In this document: piece by piece, positions 1 to 13,400 of the stretch | Numbering within the stretch: the stretch's first letter is position 1 | Layout: each line of letters starts with the position of its first letter | NCBI GenBank assembly: GCA_964023275.1 | Contig: OZ029913.1 | Location: 55,945,976 to 56,009,975 of the forward strand | Direction: 5' to 3' | Length of the DNA stretch: 64,000 nucleotides | Origin: Norana najaformis | Taxonomy: Eukaryota; Annelida; Clitellata; Crassiclitellata; Hormogastridae | The notes under the pieces: generated by a model | What the model was told of the DNA's origin: nothing | Seen by the model: only the letters and a program-made list of their open reading frames with translations | The model's database searches: none | Made by a program: the position numbers and the translations under genes

Positions 1-308
1 AGTGTTGGTGAGTTCGTATAATTGACCAGACAACTGTCGCAATTCTGGCGGGAGTTTATTCCAAAGGGGTGGGGCAGCTATGGCTATGGAGCGATTTCCA
101 AATTTTAAGGATAAGGTGACGGGAGGGCGAAGAAGTGTTAGGACAGATGAGGAGCGGGTTGAACGGAGTGGTTGGATAGTAAATAACTGACGAAGATAGG
201 AGGGTTGGGAGGATTGAAGTGTGTTGTAGGTGAGGGATAAGACTTTGTACTCTATTCGTTCTGGTATTTTAAGCCAGTGCAGTGATTTGAGACATGACAT
301 GACATGAT
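1..308 (-). mobile_element. Non-LTR retrotransposon (L2/CR1-like) reverse-transcriptase C-terminal fragment, open
   Basis: Read on the minus strand, about 100 codons are open without a stop. They contain the LINE signatures LHWLKIPERIEYK, then a serine-rich RSSSVL stretch, then AAPPLWNKLPPELR. These mark the region downstream of the RT fingers and palm in L2/CR1/Rex-type elements. The copy is cut by the left edge of the window, and its start near 308 is a 5' truncation. The lack of stops suggests a fairly young insertion. It could also be part of a longer element off the window. Confidence 0.75.
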
Positions 309-450
309 CGCAAGCGGCCGATTCTCCAGGATTACCGTTATTTTTAATCTGTTGCGGCGCATCTTACAGAGAAACTGGTGGCTTGACTGAAAAGCACAAA
401 ATGCCGAAACCTAAAACGTGAAAATGTTTAAAATAATCATTTTACCGTAT

Positions 451-552
451 TAATCGTAATCGCAAGATTTCTACAGCGCCCAACGAAAGCCTCGTCACGG
501 GAACCAGCTTATTCACAGGCGCTCAGTCAAAATAAAATCGATAGGCAAAATG
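451..552 (-). mobile_element. LINE 3' tail, family 1
   Basis: A truncated copy of a recurring 3' end. In its own orientation (minus) it runs from a cgattttattttgactgagcg-like block through gcgctgtagaaatc to a (attacg)n tail. The same block recurs near 1100-1206, 1580-1730, 17100-17225, 42530-42675, 55515-55680 and 60215-60380. Confidence 0.7.
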
Positions 553-556
553 GTCC

Positions 557-706
557 ATTATTACTACTACTATTACTACTAATAATAATAATACACTACT
601 ACTATTACTACTACTACCACTACTACTACCACCACTACCAGCACTACTACTACTACTACCAGACTATTATTATTATTATTATTATTATTATCATCATCAT
701 CATCGT
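557..706. repeat. Trinucleotide microsatellite (TAC/ATT/CAT)
   Basis: An imperfect run of tac, att and cat triplets lies between LINE tails. No coding signal is seen. Confidence 0.9.
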
Positions 707-848
707 CCTATATGTTCATAGTAGAGTTCCGGAGAAGCAGATGACGTTCCCACGCTGGACAGCCACTGAGAGTCTTTGAAGCAGGTAGCTGGTCTCCAGT
801 GGATCGTGGGTTGCCATTGTCATCCTTCGTCCAAACTCCCGCACAAAA

Positions 849-849
849 A

Positions 850-900
<51 letters not shown>
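849..900. repeat. (ATT)n microsatellite
   Basis: About 17 uninterrupted att units. (ATT)n is a common tail of L2-type LINE copies, so it may be a decayed tail. Confidence 0.9.
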
Positions 901-902
<2 letters not shown>

Positions 903-940
903 TTGAGCATTAGTATAATAGCGCTATAGGTAGCGGGAGG

Positions 941-1206
941 TGTTTCGGATTGGAACGGAGAGAGGGAAGAGGAAGAAACAAATCCTATCCTGATTCTCCC
1001 TCTTCCCCTTATATCTATCTTCGCTCCAATCCAAAACACCATCAGGCGCAGCCGTCTGACTGTCTGCTTGCCTGCCTGACTATTGGATCTTGACCTGGAA
1101 CCGAACACTTTCTGCCTATCGATTCTGTTTTGACTGAGCGCCTGCAAATAAGCTGGTTCCGGCGACTTGGATTTTGTTGGGCGCTGTAGAAATCTCGAGA
1201 TTACGG
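941..1206 (+). mobile_element. LINE 3' end, family 1
   Basis: A plus-orientation copy of the family-1 3' UTR. It has pyrimidine-rich DNA, then cttggatcttgacctggaac-like DNA, then gactgagcgcctg, then gcgctgtagaaatctcgag and a single attacg tail unit. It ends about 195 bp before the THOC1 start codon. Confidence 0.7.
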
Positions 1207-1400
1207 ATACGTCAAGTGAAGCAGGCGCAATAAATGGTATATATTCGGCAACTTTAATTAATTCAGCTTACCCGCTTCCTTACCTTGCCTCAGTCCCCGT
1301 ACGAGACTAACCACATCATTATAAATTAGAGCGCAACATAATTGTGTGAGCGATCACCCTAGATGTCATTACATGGATATAACAAGCGGGTTATGTACAA

Positions 1401-1442
1401 ATGGCGGATTTTGATTTTGAGAAATCTCGAGCTTTATTTAGC
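1401..1442 (+). CDS. THOC1: THOC1 exon 1 (start codon exon, 14 codons)
   Basis: ATG at 1401 in the context acaaATGG opens 14 codons, ending at a gtaaga donor in phase 0. Exon 2 at 3298 must start in phase 0, so the two fit. The Glu-Lys-Ser-Arg and Leu-Phe pattern resembles the N terminus of animal THOC1. The upstream 190 bp (1207-1400) is the presumed 5' UTR and promoter; no clear TATA box is seen. Confidence 0.8.
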
Positions 1443-4400
1443 GTAAGATATGATAATATTTAAAAACAATTTTACGAATTGAAACCGATATACTAACATA
1501 TTTACTTTTTAAAAAATGTCTTGTGTTATGGTAAAAACCTTATGCATAAACACATAGGCGATATTAGAGGATCCTACAATTGATCGTAATCGTAATCCCA
1601 AGATTTCTACAGCGCCCAAGGAAAGCCGCGCCGCGGGGACCAGCTTATTCACAGGCGCTCAGTCAAAACAAAATTGATAGGCAAAAGGGTTCGGTCCCGG
1701 GTCAAGATCCAAGAGTCAGGCAGAGAGACAGTATAAACTTCTGACTGTTAAAAGGTAAACGTAGCCTTTGTGTACACGCTTCTATAGAAACCCATCAGAA
1801 GTGAGGTCCCGAGATTTTAAAGATTTGTTGGCTGAAGCGCAAACAGTACCACACGAATCCAACAGCAGGACATCTATTTCAACCTCCCAACTTGTGTTAT
1901 CAAGTGCAACTCATTTATCGACCATGAAAGAATGGGGGAGAAACTTGAGCCAGAACGTGTTCTACTGGTGCTCCGAGCATACTTCATGAGTGTCAGCGTG
2001 GAATAATGGCGGGCAGAAGGCGTGCAAATTGTGCATGCCCTGGTTTCTCAGTTTATGCTGGGACAGGTCACCTCCGTGGTCTTCCACCCGATTTATTACC
2101 TGTGTGAAAATTGTTTTGTTATTGGCAGACATACGTTTGATATTCTACGTTTTTGTCTACCTCTCTCTTTTCTTCAAAATCAGCATTATGGTCAAATTGT
2201 ATGCCATGCATTTTACTAACCCTGTAAACAAACTGCTGTTCTGCAAATTTGCTTGCTGTTGTTCCGCATTGACACAGAGTATATTTGGTGTCAAGCCCAA
2301 ACCATACCCCAACCAGTAGTAAAACGTGCGAAGAGTAAGCAGTGTGGAGTTGTGGATTGCACAGAGATCGTTTACAGAGTAATATATGGCAGACAGAAGA
2401 CACCATAAACTCTTTGGAATGCTGTCTTTGGAGCCTTATCAGGAGCCACCTTGTAACAAGTTTGCGGTATAATAAAGTAATTTTTGCAAGACTAAGCTAA
2501 ATTTGGGATCCATTCCATCACCTTGTTATATAAGAAATTTTATTGAAGTATGTTATGATGAGACTGTGATTTAATTCGTTTTAAAAGGACATATTATTTT
2601 ATATGAAAGTGCATGGCATTCAAGATTACCTTGTTATCAATGAATGCAAAACGGCGAATACGAAACATAATGTTCGCAAATAAAAGATCAAATTTCACAT
2701 TGGTTTAAAACAGAGAACCACGGAGGCTACCTGTCCAAACATAAAAGGAGTAACCTGCATGGATGCAGTTTGCTCATTCTGTGTACTTTTGTTCTGTATA
2801 TGAGCAGAATAAATGTAAACTCTTGAGTAAATTCTGTCTGCACTCAAAGCAGTAGTGGGCCATGCCCCCGGATGGCCTAGTTGTCCCTAGGTGGTCCCCC
2901 AACCAAGTACTGACGCAGCTTGTTATTTAGCATCACTATGCTTAACAGCATAGTATCCACAGCACCAAGTCGCCAATGATCTTACCAAAGTTCTGACTAT
3001 CTTCTAAATATTTCATCATCAGTGGCATGTCACTCTCTAGATGATGAAACATTTTGGAGTTTGCCAGAATGAAGACGTTTTAGCTATTAAGTGTTGGGTG
3101 ACAAAATGTTTTAGCTGTTTTGTTTTAAAGTGTTGTGTTTCTGGTTGATGAGTTGTCGTAGCTTAAATATTAGTTATTCAGTCAACAAGCCAGTGATTCT
3201 TTAAAACCAGTTTTGTTTTTCAGAACGAAATGTTTTCGAAATGTTGTTTCTGCTCTGCTTACTAAATTATGATCTACTTAACTTTTTTGTATTTAAGGAA
3301 CAAATAAGAAAGTTGCTGTCATCTCCTGATACAACTGAACCTTTTAACTTCCTTTCTTCAGAAGCAGCAGCCAGGTATGCTGTTAATTTGCTAGGCTTTT
3401 CTCGTTTTTATTTAGTTTGCTTATAAAGCAGCTTAATGGCTATTGACAATATCATGCATTAATATCATTTTTTACATGCAGATAGCACCATTTTCTAATG
3501 AAGTGGCATCAGTCAGTGGTGTTAGGCAGCTGCACATTCAGTAGTTGCAGCATTGTGGCTGTCTCAGACAAGATTGAAACTGCAAACTCTGCATTTTTGC
3601 ATCAAATATCTATGTTATTTTAACTCATTACCGACCGCACGGTACTAATCGGTAGTAACGTCAGCCGACCGCACGGTACTAATCCGTAGTAGATGGGACT
3701 AGTCATATCGTAACCTCTTGTTTATTTGTAATCCTTATAATTTTAGAATTCTACGTCATTTAGGCAAATAGGTATAATTTTAATCCATATTACATCAGCG
3801 GAATCCCTGGAAAACACCTGAAAAATATAAAAACCAACCAATCAAAATGGGCATTTAAATTGGCCAGCGTGTAGTTAAAAATGGATATTGAAATGTCCCA
3901 AAATGGCGAAGCGTTGTTTACCGGAGGAAGAAATTCGCCGATCGATCGACGAATGGTCGTATATTAACGAAAGTTGTGATTCTACTGATGAATAAAACGT
4001 GTCAGATGGATCACACGAGACTGTTGGCAATACGAAGTGAACAAGTGGCACACTGATATGGAGTTTGATGACAATGGCATCCGCTATATGCCTGCGGCGA
4101 TTGTGGGTCAGTTTTCAGTTACCCAGAAAATGTTGTGTTGAGAAATATAATTATAGGTTGGAAAAGATGAGAAGATAAATGATAAAGAATGGTGTTTACC
4201 TTATGTATGTATGTCAAACACTGACACAGATATCACAAGTTCAGTTAGTTTTGCTTTCAGGGTTTTCCTGTAATTTTCTTCAGTTTTTACCCAACGGTCT
4301 ACATACTAAAAAAATTGTATATCTTTCAGTTTTGAAAATATTTTTAAAATTTCTGTTTGGTTCTATCTGGCAACAATTTCTGCACATTTCTTGTGCCTAA

Positions 4401-7400
4401 CTACCATATGTTGTCACTTACAATTCTTATGTAGACTGTCTTGAAGGTAAACATATAACAAATTTTTGGGGTACAGTTGGGGGCAACTTTGGGTATCCCA
4501 AAACAAATTTTCCCAAACAAACTTGACAGATGAATGGGGAGAGGAGATAAAATGCTAAAGAATGGTACTTACCTTATGCCTACATGTCAAAAACCAACAG
4601 AGATATCATAAGTTCAATTTGTTTTACTTTTATCCTTTTTCCTGTAATTTTCTTCAGTTTTTATGACAACGGTCTAAATACTAAAAAAATTGTATCTCTT
4701 TCAGTTATGAAAATATTTTTAAAATTTCTGTTTGATTCTATCTGGCAACAATTTCTGCACATTTTTTGTGCTCAATTTATATATGTTGTCATTCAAAAAT
4801 ATTTGTAGACTGTCTTGAAGATAAAAATATAGCAAATTTTTTGGGGGATATAGTTTGGGGCAACTTGGGGTACCCCAAAATTTCTTTTTTCAAAAAACTT
4901 GATAGATGGTTGGGAAGAGGAGATAAAATGCTAAAGAATGGTGCTTACCTTATGTCTACATCTAAAAAACTGACAGAGATAGAACAAGTTCAAATTTTTT
5001 ATTTTTTGGCCGTTTTTGCCAAAAATGTGCGGTCGTGAGGGGGTAGGTGAAAAAATTTCTGCGGTCGTTAAAGGGTTAACCTTAAATGCATTACCTTATT
5101 GCCATGCATTACCTTATTGCCATGCATTACCTTATTGCCATGCATTTCCTTCATTTTGTACAGTTAAATTGTTTATGACCTTAGTTTTTAAAAGCTCAGT
5201 TAGGGATTTTGTTCATTATCATTTCATTTTTATACATGCATTGAATTCTGATTTAGATTTATTATAATTTTGAAAAATTAATGATGCTTTAATAATTTAA
5301 ACATACCAGGTGGCTTGTAAAGTTTATTATATGTTTATTTATCAAAAATTCTCATGCACTTTATTGTTTGTTATGATTCTTGATTTCAGTCTATGTTTGC
5401 ACATTTTATTTGTTTCATTTGGACTTCAAGTGATGGAGAGAAGTTGGCTCTGGATCAGGCATTCAAAGATGAACTCTTCAGGCTGATTGTAATTCTGCTA
5501 TTTTCATTTCTTAACTAATTCTTTTAAAAATCTTACCCAAATGTATTTTAATATGTTAAAGTCAGTTTGTGTTTTAATCAGTAAAGGTGGTTCGTAGTCA
5601 AAAGAATACTAGATTCCAATCATGATCAGGGTAGATATATATGTTCAAAATTTCTTCCAGTAATCTGTTCTCTTTTAGTATCTGTTATCAGGACACTGAT
5701 AAACAGACTAATTATAAGACATAAAGTTAAGTTTGTGCTCTGGTTTTGTGTTGTAAAAAGTGGAAATTTATTTTATCAAAATCAAAATGCTGTGGTTCTA
5801 CAGCATTTTAGAGTAAGTTACTATTATTGTTAATAATAAATTCAGATACATTTTACATAAACTGTTGTTCTAAAATAATCGTTATCATCTGCAGAAAATA
5901 GAATCTCAGTATCACATGTTAGGGATCATATAGAAAGATTTCATCTAAAGACTAAACTCTTGTGTGTTCTCATAATGGATAATTTTCTGAATTCTATTTA
6001 TGTCTAGAAAATGTCTTAAATTCTGTGTGACGAGTTTTTGACTGAAAACAAATTGATCTTGAAGAAATGAAATGACTTTTTATATTTAGAAGCAAGACAG
6101 TGTTACAGAAAGCCTTGTAAATCTGTTAAACTTAGCAGTTACTGCCGTTAAAAATGGTAAGCTGCTGTCCTTTACTAATATTGCAATTTGTATATGGTGT
6201 GACTTTAAAAAATTGAGCTGAACACAAATCTGTCTGAGTAAGTTACACTGGAGATGAAATTGAGTAAATGATATATCTTAATTTGGTGGAGCTCATTCTC
6301 AGTGTAGGCTGTATCCCTGTGCTGAAGGATTGAGTTGGTCCATGGAGGGTCTAATTTCCAAGATCTGCTGTGCTTTTGATAAGGATTACCATAGGTTTAA
6401 ACTTTGACACTGTGTGCTTGGAAGGCCAACAGTTATTGTAATTGTAATTTGAGATTTATAAAGCACCTCTTAGAGGATAGACTCAACAGAGGTGCTTCCA
6501 ACCTGAAAAAGTAAAATCACTGTTAAGTAGTCTTCAGGCGTTTGCAGAACACTGAGAGGGGGAGAGAAAGGAGCTCAAATCGCAATTCTATTAGTAGCTA
6601 TGTATTATATGTCTTTGGGTAGTATGTATAGTCCTATCTACTTGTATTGGACTTCTTTTCTTGAGCATTGAATAGAAGATTGTTTAAATTCAACTCTAAT
6701 TGATATCACCTATGTTTAAAGTTTGTTACTTGTGTATTTATCTGGAAATTTATGTAGTTTCTTTTAAGAAGCTTTCAAAGGTGTTTGTTGTTTCACTACA
6801 GGAAGCTATATAAATTTTGTCAATACATTGCATTGTTTATTGCTACTGTAATGACTGTTCTTTTCAGACCAGTGTTCGACATCTAATCTTTTTGTGATGA
6901 TGTCTGACCTGTTTGATATGATAACTCTCGATCGTTGTGATGATGTCTTCTGTTTTGTGGAGGAGCGTGTCTCCACTTGGAAAATGGTCAGTGACCTTCC
7001 TGATTGATTAGTTTTATTTTGGTTGTTTGGTTGTTGATTTTACGATTCTTGTGGCTTCTTCAGCATAAATTTCATGTTAATATTGTGTTTTGCTTCATTA
7101 AGCTGAAGGGATATGGTGTTTATGCTAGGCTGACTTCCCCACTAGAAGGAGAGAGAGACAGAGACAGAGAGAGCTAGAGAGACAGAGAGAGGCAGAGAGA
7201 GAGACAGAGAGAGAGATCAGGAGTGGACATAGGGTGGGAAAGAAACAATGATATTAAGTGAAGGAAACAGATTTCCTTGGAATCACGTAGTAACTATTTC
7301 AGTGTTTTTGAGGCACTTGTCAGATATGAAACAGTGTCATAATTAAGTATTTGACTGTTTTGAAGCACCTTTTATGACACTGTTAACTTCCTCATAAATT

Positions 7401-10400
7401 GTGATGCTGCCTTTTTGGACCCATGTCAAGTAGATCGTTGCCTTAGAATGACATCACGTTCAAAGCTAAATTAATAATATGAAGTAATGTTGTAATGAAG
7501 CATGTTATGAGTAGGTTCCAGTGTAACTGTTAGTACTGTCTTAATTGTGTCTTAACGTGTAATGCGTTGCATGAGACATAAGTAATTCTTGTATTTTATT
7601 ATGCTTTTCAGGAGGTCTTTTACAATGCAGGAAAGAATTACTTGCTTCGAATGTGCAATGGTTAGTCTAACTGATTGTATTTAAGAATTGCTCTATGTTA
7701 TTGATTGTTTTGATATTTTGTTTGTTAGCCCAGAGGTTTGGGTTGAAATTCCTACCAGGACAGAAAGAGTTCTTTGAACATCACTGGTGAACTTAGCAGC
7801 TGTTGGTTGGAAGATCATGCACTGAGGGAGAGGATTGGCGCACACCCTCATATAACACTTCATGCCAGTGGCTGGATATTGGGAGTTAGCTTAAGGGCCT
7901 GGTCTTTCTTGTTGTCATCTTATAGATGTAATAAGAGTTATGTTGTACTACACTGTGCTGTTCTTCACCATTCAATATTTTATAGGTATGTGTTAATTTC
8001 AAAGTGATTTTGCTTGAACTTGTCTTGTCTGGTTATCACCACTTGTGCAAGTGACAATAACCAGATAACCGTCAAGGCCTGGTAATATTAGATTTTAGAT
8101 GATTAGGTGAGGTTAGATTAATTTCAATACTTCTTGAAGTGATAAGGATTGGTGACTTACCTACTTACTTTAATTGTGCTGTAATTTTCTGTTTAATTAT
8201 CAGATCTATTACGTCGACTTTCCAAGTCACAGAATACGGTGTTTTGCGGCCGAATTCAGCTATTCCTTGCTCAACTTTTTCCTCTTGAAGAGAAATCTGG
8301 TAGGAATCAGGAGATTTTAGACTGTAATTCATTCAGCCCTTCAACATTTCTATAGTTGATAAATGAGTGCCAACACAATTTGGAGGATTAAAAAGTTGTC
8401 CTGTCACTGGATTGTTCTGGTTTTGTTTGTACCTCAGATGAACTTTCCTTCAAACTCGGAACCATGTTTCTGTGAGGTTTCTTGAAAAGTGTTTAAGCAG
8501 GCTTGTTGCCTCGACAGTTTTTACCAGCCCTCACTCTGAGTCTTGTTGCTTTGAGATTTGTTCTGAGATTTGTTGCTTTGCAGCTTATGACCTAGCAGAA
8601 GGAAACGAGTGCCTATCATAACAGGATATATTGGAGACTTTATTTTGTTCCTTTACTTGCTGTATCAGCTGTAGCTTTTAAGTTTGTAAAAGTGGTTGGA
8701 TCTTTCAAAAAATTCAGTCAATCAGTTTTAGTGGTGGAGGCGTGTGCTAAAATCTTTTTGGTGCTTCTTAATACTAGCAAATGGAAGTTTCTGGTTATAT
8801 TATTATTTTTGCATTTGGTTTTCTGTGTTGCTGCAGGTTTGAATCTTATGAGTCAATTTAATCTGGAAAATGTAACCATCTACAATACCAAACCAGAAGA
8901 GTATGACCAGTCGCTTAAAACGGTAATAACAGTAATTTTCTCTACCAGAAGTTACAGATGGTAATTGGTTTTATCTTGTTCTTGATTGCTACAGTTGTCA
9001 TCAAATCAATGGCTAAGATGCAAGCAGTTATGATTCTTGGTTGTGTTTCATGATTTACACGCATGTGGTTATTTAACACATTTCATTGTGTTAATGTCTA
9101 TGTATAACCTAATTGGCTGCTTTACACGATTCGTTGGTTCTTCTTTTTAATGCTCTTGTTCCAACAGCTTTGGAGCTCTTTGCCATTGACAGCAATGGTG
9201 TCTGCTCCTTGCACTCCCTTCATACCAACTTACCTACGAACGGATGCTTTGACTCTTGTCGTGCCTTGCATCTGGAATGTATTGGGTTCTCAAGCATTCT
9301 TGCTGGCTGGTACAAAGCTTTGGAATTTTCTGCCCAATTATGTGCATTCTCTCAGTTGTGTGATGTCATTTAGGTCTAAGCTTAAGACTCATCTGATTCA
9401 ACTTACTTACTCAATGTGACATGACTTCTGGCTTCTCTGACCAATTGGATTTCGACTGGGCTTCTTCTCAAACGGAATATGAATTTTTTACTACAGTTTC
9501 ACTTGAAGCAACCATCAAGTGACGCCTTGTGTATATGATTGCAGCGCTACAGAAGTCATTAGATTAGATTGGGTTGTCATCTTTCTTTTAGTCAGAACGT
9601 CTTTGTTAGTGTTGTTCTACTAATTGTGGCCTGATTATTCCAGTGTTTCTTGCAGGTAGTTGATGAGAAGGAGGCAAAGATGGAAGTGGAGGAGGGAGAA
9701 ATGGAAGAAACAAGGTGATTGATTCTTTATACTTCAGGTGGTGGTCATGCATGCAGCAGTTTTTTAGCACTTTTTGTGAGTTAAAAGGCGCTTTATTAAT
9801 GCCTACATATTATTATTACATATTATCACATACATACATACAGATACTGGTGTCAAATTTTGTGTTGAGTTTTAATATGTATAACTTTAAGTGGCTCGAA
9901 CTTTAATTTAAATCTAAACTCTTTTAAGTAAGTTTTACCAGTTCACCAGATGGTAAATGTTTTAATTTTCTTCTCATTTATTAAAATAATTTAAAGTATT
10001 TTAATCAGCTCTGTTGTATTCATTTGCACTGCTAATATTTGATTGTTTTATTATCGATTCTAGCAACATTCCAATTGATTACAACCTTTATCGGAAGTTC
10101 TGGTCTCTTCAGGATTTCTTCCGCAAACCAGCTCAGTGCTATGAGAAAGTCTCCTGGAGAACGTTTGTTAATGTGAGTGATTGGCTCACTGTAATTTCTC
10201 TGTTCATCCTGCTTTTGTGTGATTTCTATTCATTTTGATGTGGTTTTGTTGCATTTCCATTTTATTATCTGTGTTTTCTTATTTCTACCTTTTTGTTCTG
10301 TTTTTATCTGCCTCGCAATTTCAATTTCACATCTGCTTAATTTGACGCTCCATTTTGTGTAATTCCTGATGAGGTCTGGTATTTAAAGAGTCCATGACAG

Positions 10401-13400
10401 CCCAGGCTGTCTGGGCCATGAAACTAAAAAAAGAAACCATGGCACTGGTCTTCAGTACATATTCTAAAATGGTGTCTGATGATTTTTTGTATACTGATGA
10501 ATTGTTATCTGATGATCTTCGATTCTTCTTATGATTCAGTGTTGTGATGAAATCTTATGGGCTGTGGTTTGATTCCTCATGTTATGATATTGCAGTATGC
10601 TGATGAAGTCCTTGGCTGTTTCTCAAGCTATAAACTTGATGATATGAAATCCGCACGACGGAAATTAGAACAACTGAAAGAATCTTCAACACATATGTAC
10701 TTTGCCAAATACCTCACAAGTGAAAAAGTAAATCAAATTTTTTAGAATTTATCATATACATTGTGTAAATGTGGATTGTAGAGTTTGGGAGCAAATAAAA
10801 CTTTAGGTTGTAATGCTTACTAAACTTAAATAGTTTAAGAAGTAAAGTTCTGGTAAAACATTTTTAAAATTTTATTGTGATAGTTTATTGATTTGTTCGG
10901 CTGATTAGTGTTTTGATTGAACTACAAGTGCCATAGATGTGATTGGAAGTACCTTAATGTTTTTGTGACTAAATTTTATAATCTGTTGTTTGTTTTGTGT
11001 TGCCTTAGCTACTTGATCTTCAGCTGAGTGATAGTAACTTCCGACGATATGTTCTCGTTCAGTTCTTGATCTTGTTCCAGTACCTGAATTCTCAAGTCAG
11101 ATTTAAAAAGTGAGATGCTTGTGTTGATACTGATATGGTATTAAAGCTTTCACCAAGTCTACTTTACAGTGTTGTAGCCCTTACTTTCCTTCTTACTTAT
11201 CAAACATTTGAGTCTCTTTGTAGGTTAGTATCAGTTTGTAATTGAATTTTCTGTTTTGAGTTTTCTGGTTGTGAAAAAGTAACTTACAAAATTCAAAAGC
11301 AGATGATATTGGAGATGGAGTGAAAAACCCCCTTTTTTGATGGATTGAAAGCCTGTCAATTACGTCTTGCTTCTTTATCAGAATGTCCCATTCCCACGGC
11401 TTACATATTTTCTATCTGATTTTTGAGCTTTGTATATATGTATTGTTGACAATGTCAGTTTTGATCAGTGTGGCCTTGATTTTCAGTCCTAACCAGACAA
11501 TATCTGATGATCAGGGGACTTGGATCAAGGAATCGACTGAAAAGGTTTTCCGGGTTCTTCGCGAGACCCCACCAGATGGTGAAAAATTTGCCGAAGCAAT
11601 TGAGGTTCTTTCTTTGGTGCAGATGATATGTTCTGTGTTAAATCTTGGATCTGTGGCAGCTGCTGTAGTTTGCTTTCTGATTTATCGTTTTCTTTCTTTT
11701 TTAAGTCAGCCAACTTAAACTGAATGACGATACTCGTCTGTTTGACAGCTGATTTTGAGGGAAAGGTTTTATACTTTTCAAGGACAGGCCCCAGTGTTAT
11801 TTTAAGCAGCATATCTGTAACTCCATGGTCTTCGTGGTAGGATTAGGACTACTGGTTTACTTGTGTAGATGATACACCTCCTAGTAGGTGTGTGTTAGTT
11901 GTACACTGATACAGCCAATGTAGACTGGGCACAAGGGTGCACATGAGTTCAGTAGGTTCTAGAGACTGTTGATGCACAGTTGCTTTGAGTCAATCAATTC
12001 TTTAAAATATTAAGAAATATCACAGTCTTGAAGCAGTACTCTGTGTTTTGTTAAGGATAATTATTTCTGAGTTATGGAATAACCTGGTTTTCTTGAATTC
12101 TTCAGCTGCTGAGTAATCTTGTGTTAGCTATAAAATGTCGTTGTAAATACTGTAGTTTGTTCCTGTTTTCTAGCATATTCTAAATCGTGAGGAAAACTGG
12201 AATAACTGGAAAAATGAAGGATGTGCAAGTTACATCCGGAAGAAAGATGACTCAAAGTCTAAAGCGCTTCCAATGCCAAGGTTAATTTTCTGTCAATCCA
12301 AAAGGTTTTTTAACACTTCAGTATTAAAAATTACGTCAGTGGGGAAGGACTTCTTATTGCTTTTGCTTAACCCCTGTCATCAACTTCTTGGATTTTCAAA
12401 ACAACAACTACTTTCGAGTGACATTTCTTTCTCCTTCCTAGTCAGAGCATGTTATTATGGCTGTCTCTTCAACCTTAAGCCTTAATTGTTGAATTTTATA
12501 TGGTGTTATAATTGACCTTTTTCCCAGAACAAAAATACACTATGTGATTCATTAGTTATAATTTGGGGCAGTTTTAGTTTGCAGAATGTTTTAAATTGTG
12601 TGCTGGTTGCATCTCTGGTTCACTGCAAGAGTTTATGGTGTCCATTGAGACACGCTGTTCGGTTGTTAGATGTTAAATGTTGTTGTATATGTGGCTTAGC
12701 TGAAATATTTTAACCCCAGGACTACACCACTGATGACTGAAGGTGATAGAGGCGCATACTAAGAGAGCACTTACCTTACCTGACCTTAACTTGTCCTACC
12801 TTGCCTTACTGATGATGTTTATGAGGTTTATGTTGTTTAGGGGTAGAAAGCGAAGCATTGGTGAAGACCTGAAGTTAAGTGGATCCAAAATTGTTAAGAT
12901 GGGGAATGCTGAATTGACGAAGCTTTGGAATCTATGCCCAGACAATATGGCTGCCTGTAGGTCAGAGAAAAGGTCAGAATTCTATTTAAATTTCATTCAT
13001 TGGTGGTGTTCATGACTTTTTCATAACATCTGAAAGATAGTCATGTGACCATATTATACAACAGATGCACTAGTTTACATCTATGGCCAACCAGTGAGTA
13101 GCACCTTGAATTAGTGCCTCACTATGTTTACAGCTGTCATAGCTATTATAGGTATAGCTGTTATAGCTATGGCTATTATAGAATAAAAACAGATATAGCA
13201 GCTTTTTTAGAATAAAGAAGAAATTTATTCATATGGATTTAGTGCATTCTGAAACATCTGGAAACATTGCTTTTGTCTACTCTTTTTGTCTTTAGTTTTG
13301 ATATTGGAAGAAATTCTCATTAATTTAATGTCAGTCAGGGAGGTTGAAGTTAAGAAAAGCATTTGACGATAAAATGCTTGGTGCTTTTGTTCATGTGGAT

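Noticed and set aside
1768..1989. Alternative THOC1 N-terminal exon (73 codons)
   Set aside because: No donor in suitable phase and no similarity to the family N terminus; the 1401-1442 exon fits both.
9113..9419. Host gene exon in THOC1 intron 8
   Set aside because: The reading matches the C terminus of LINE proteins (KLWN-LP, SKLKTHL) and ends in a LINE 3' UTR.
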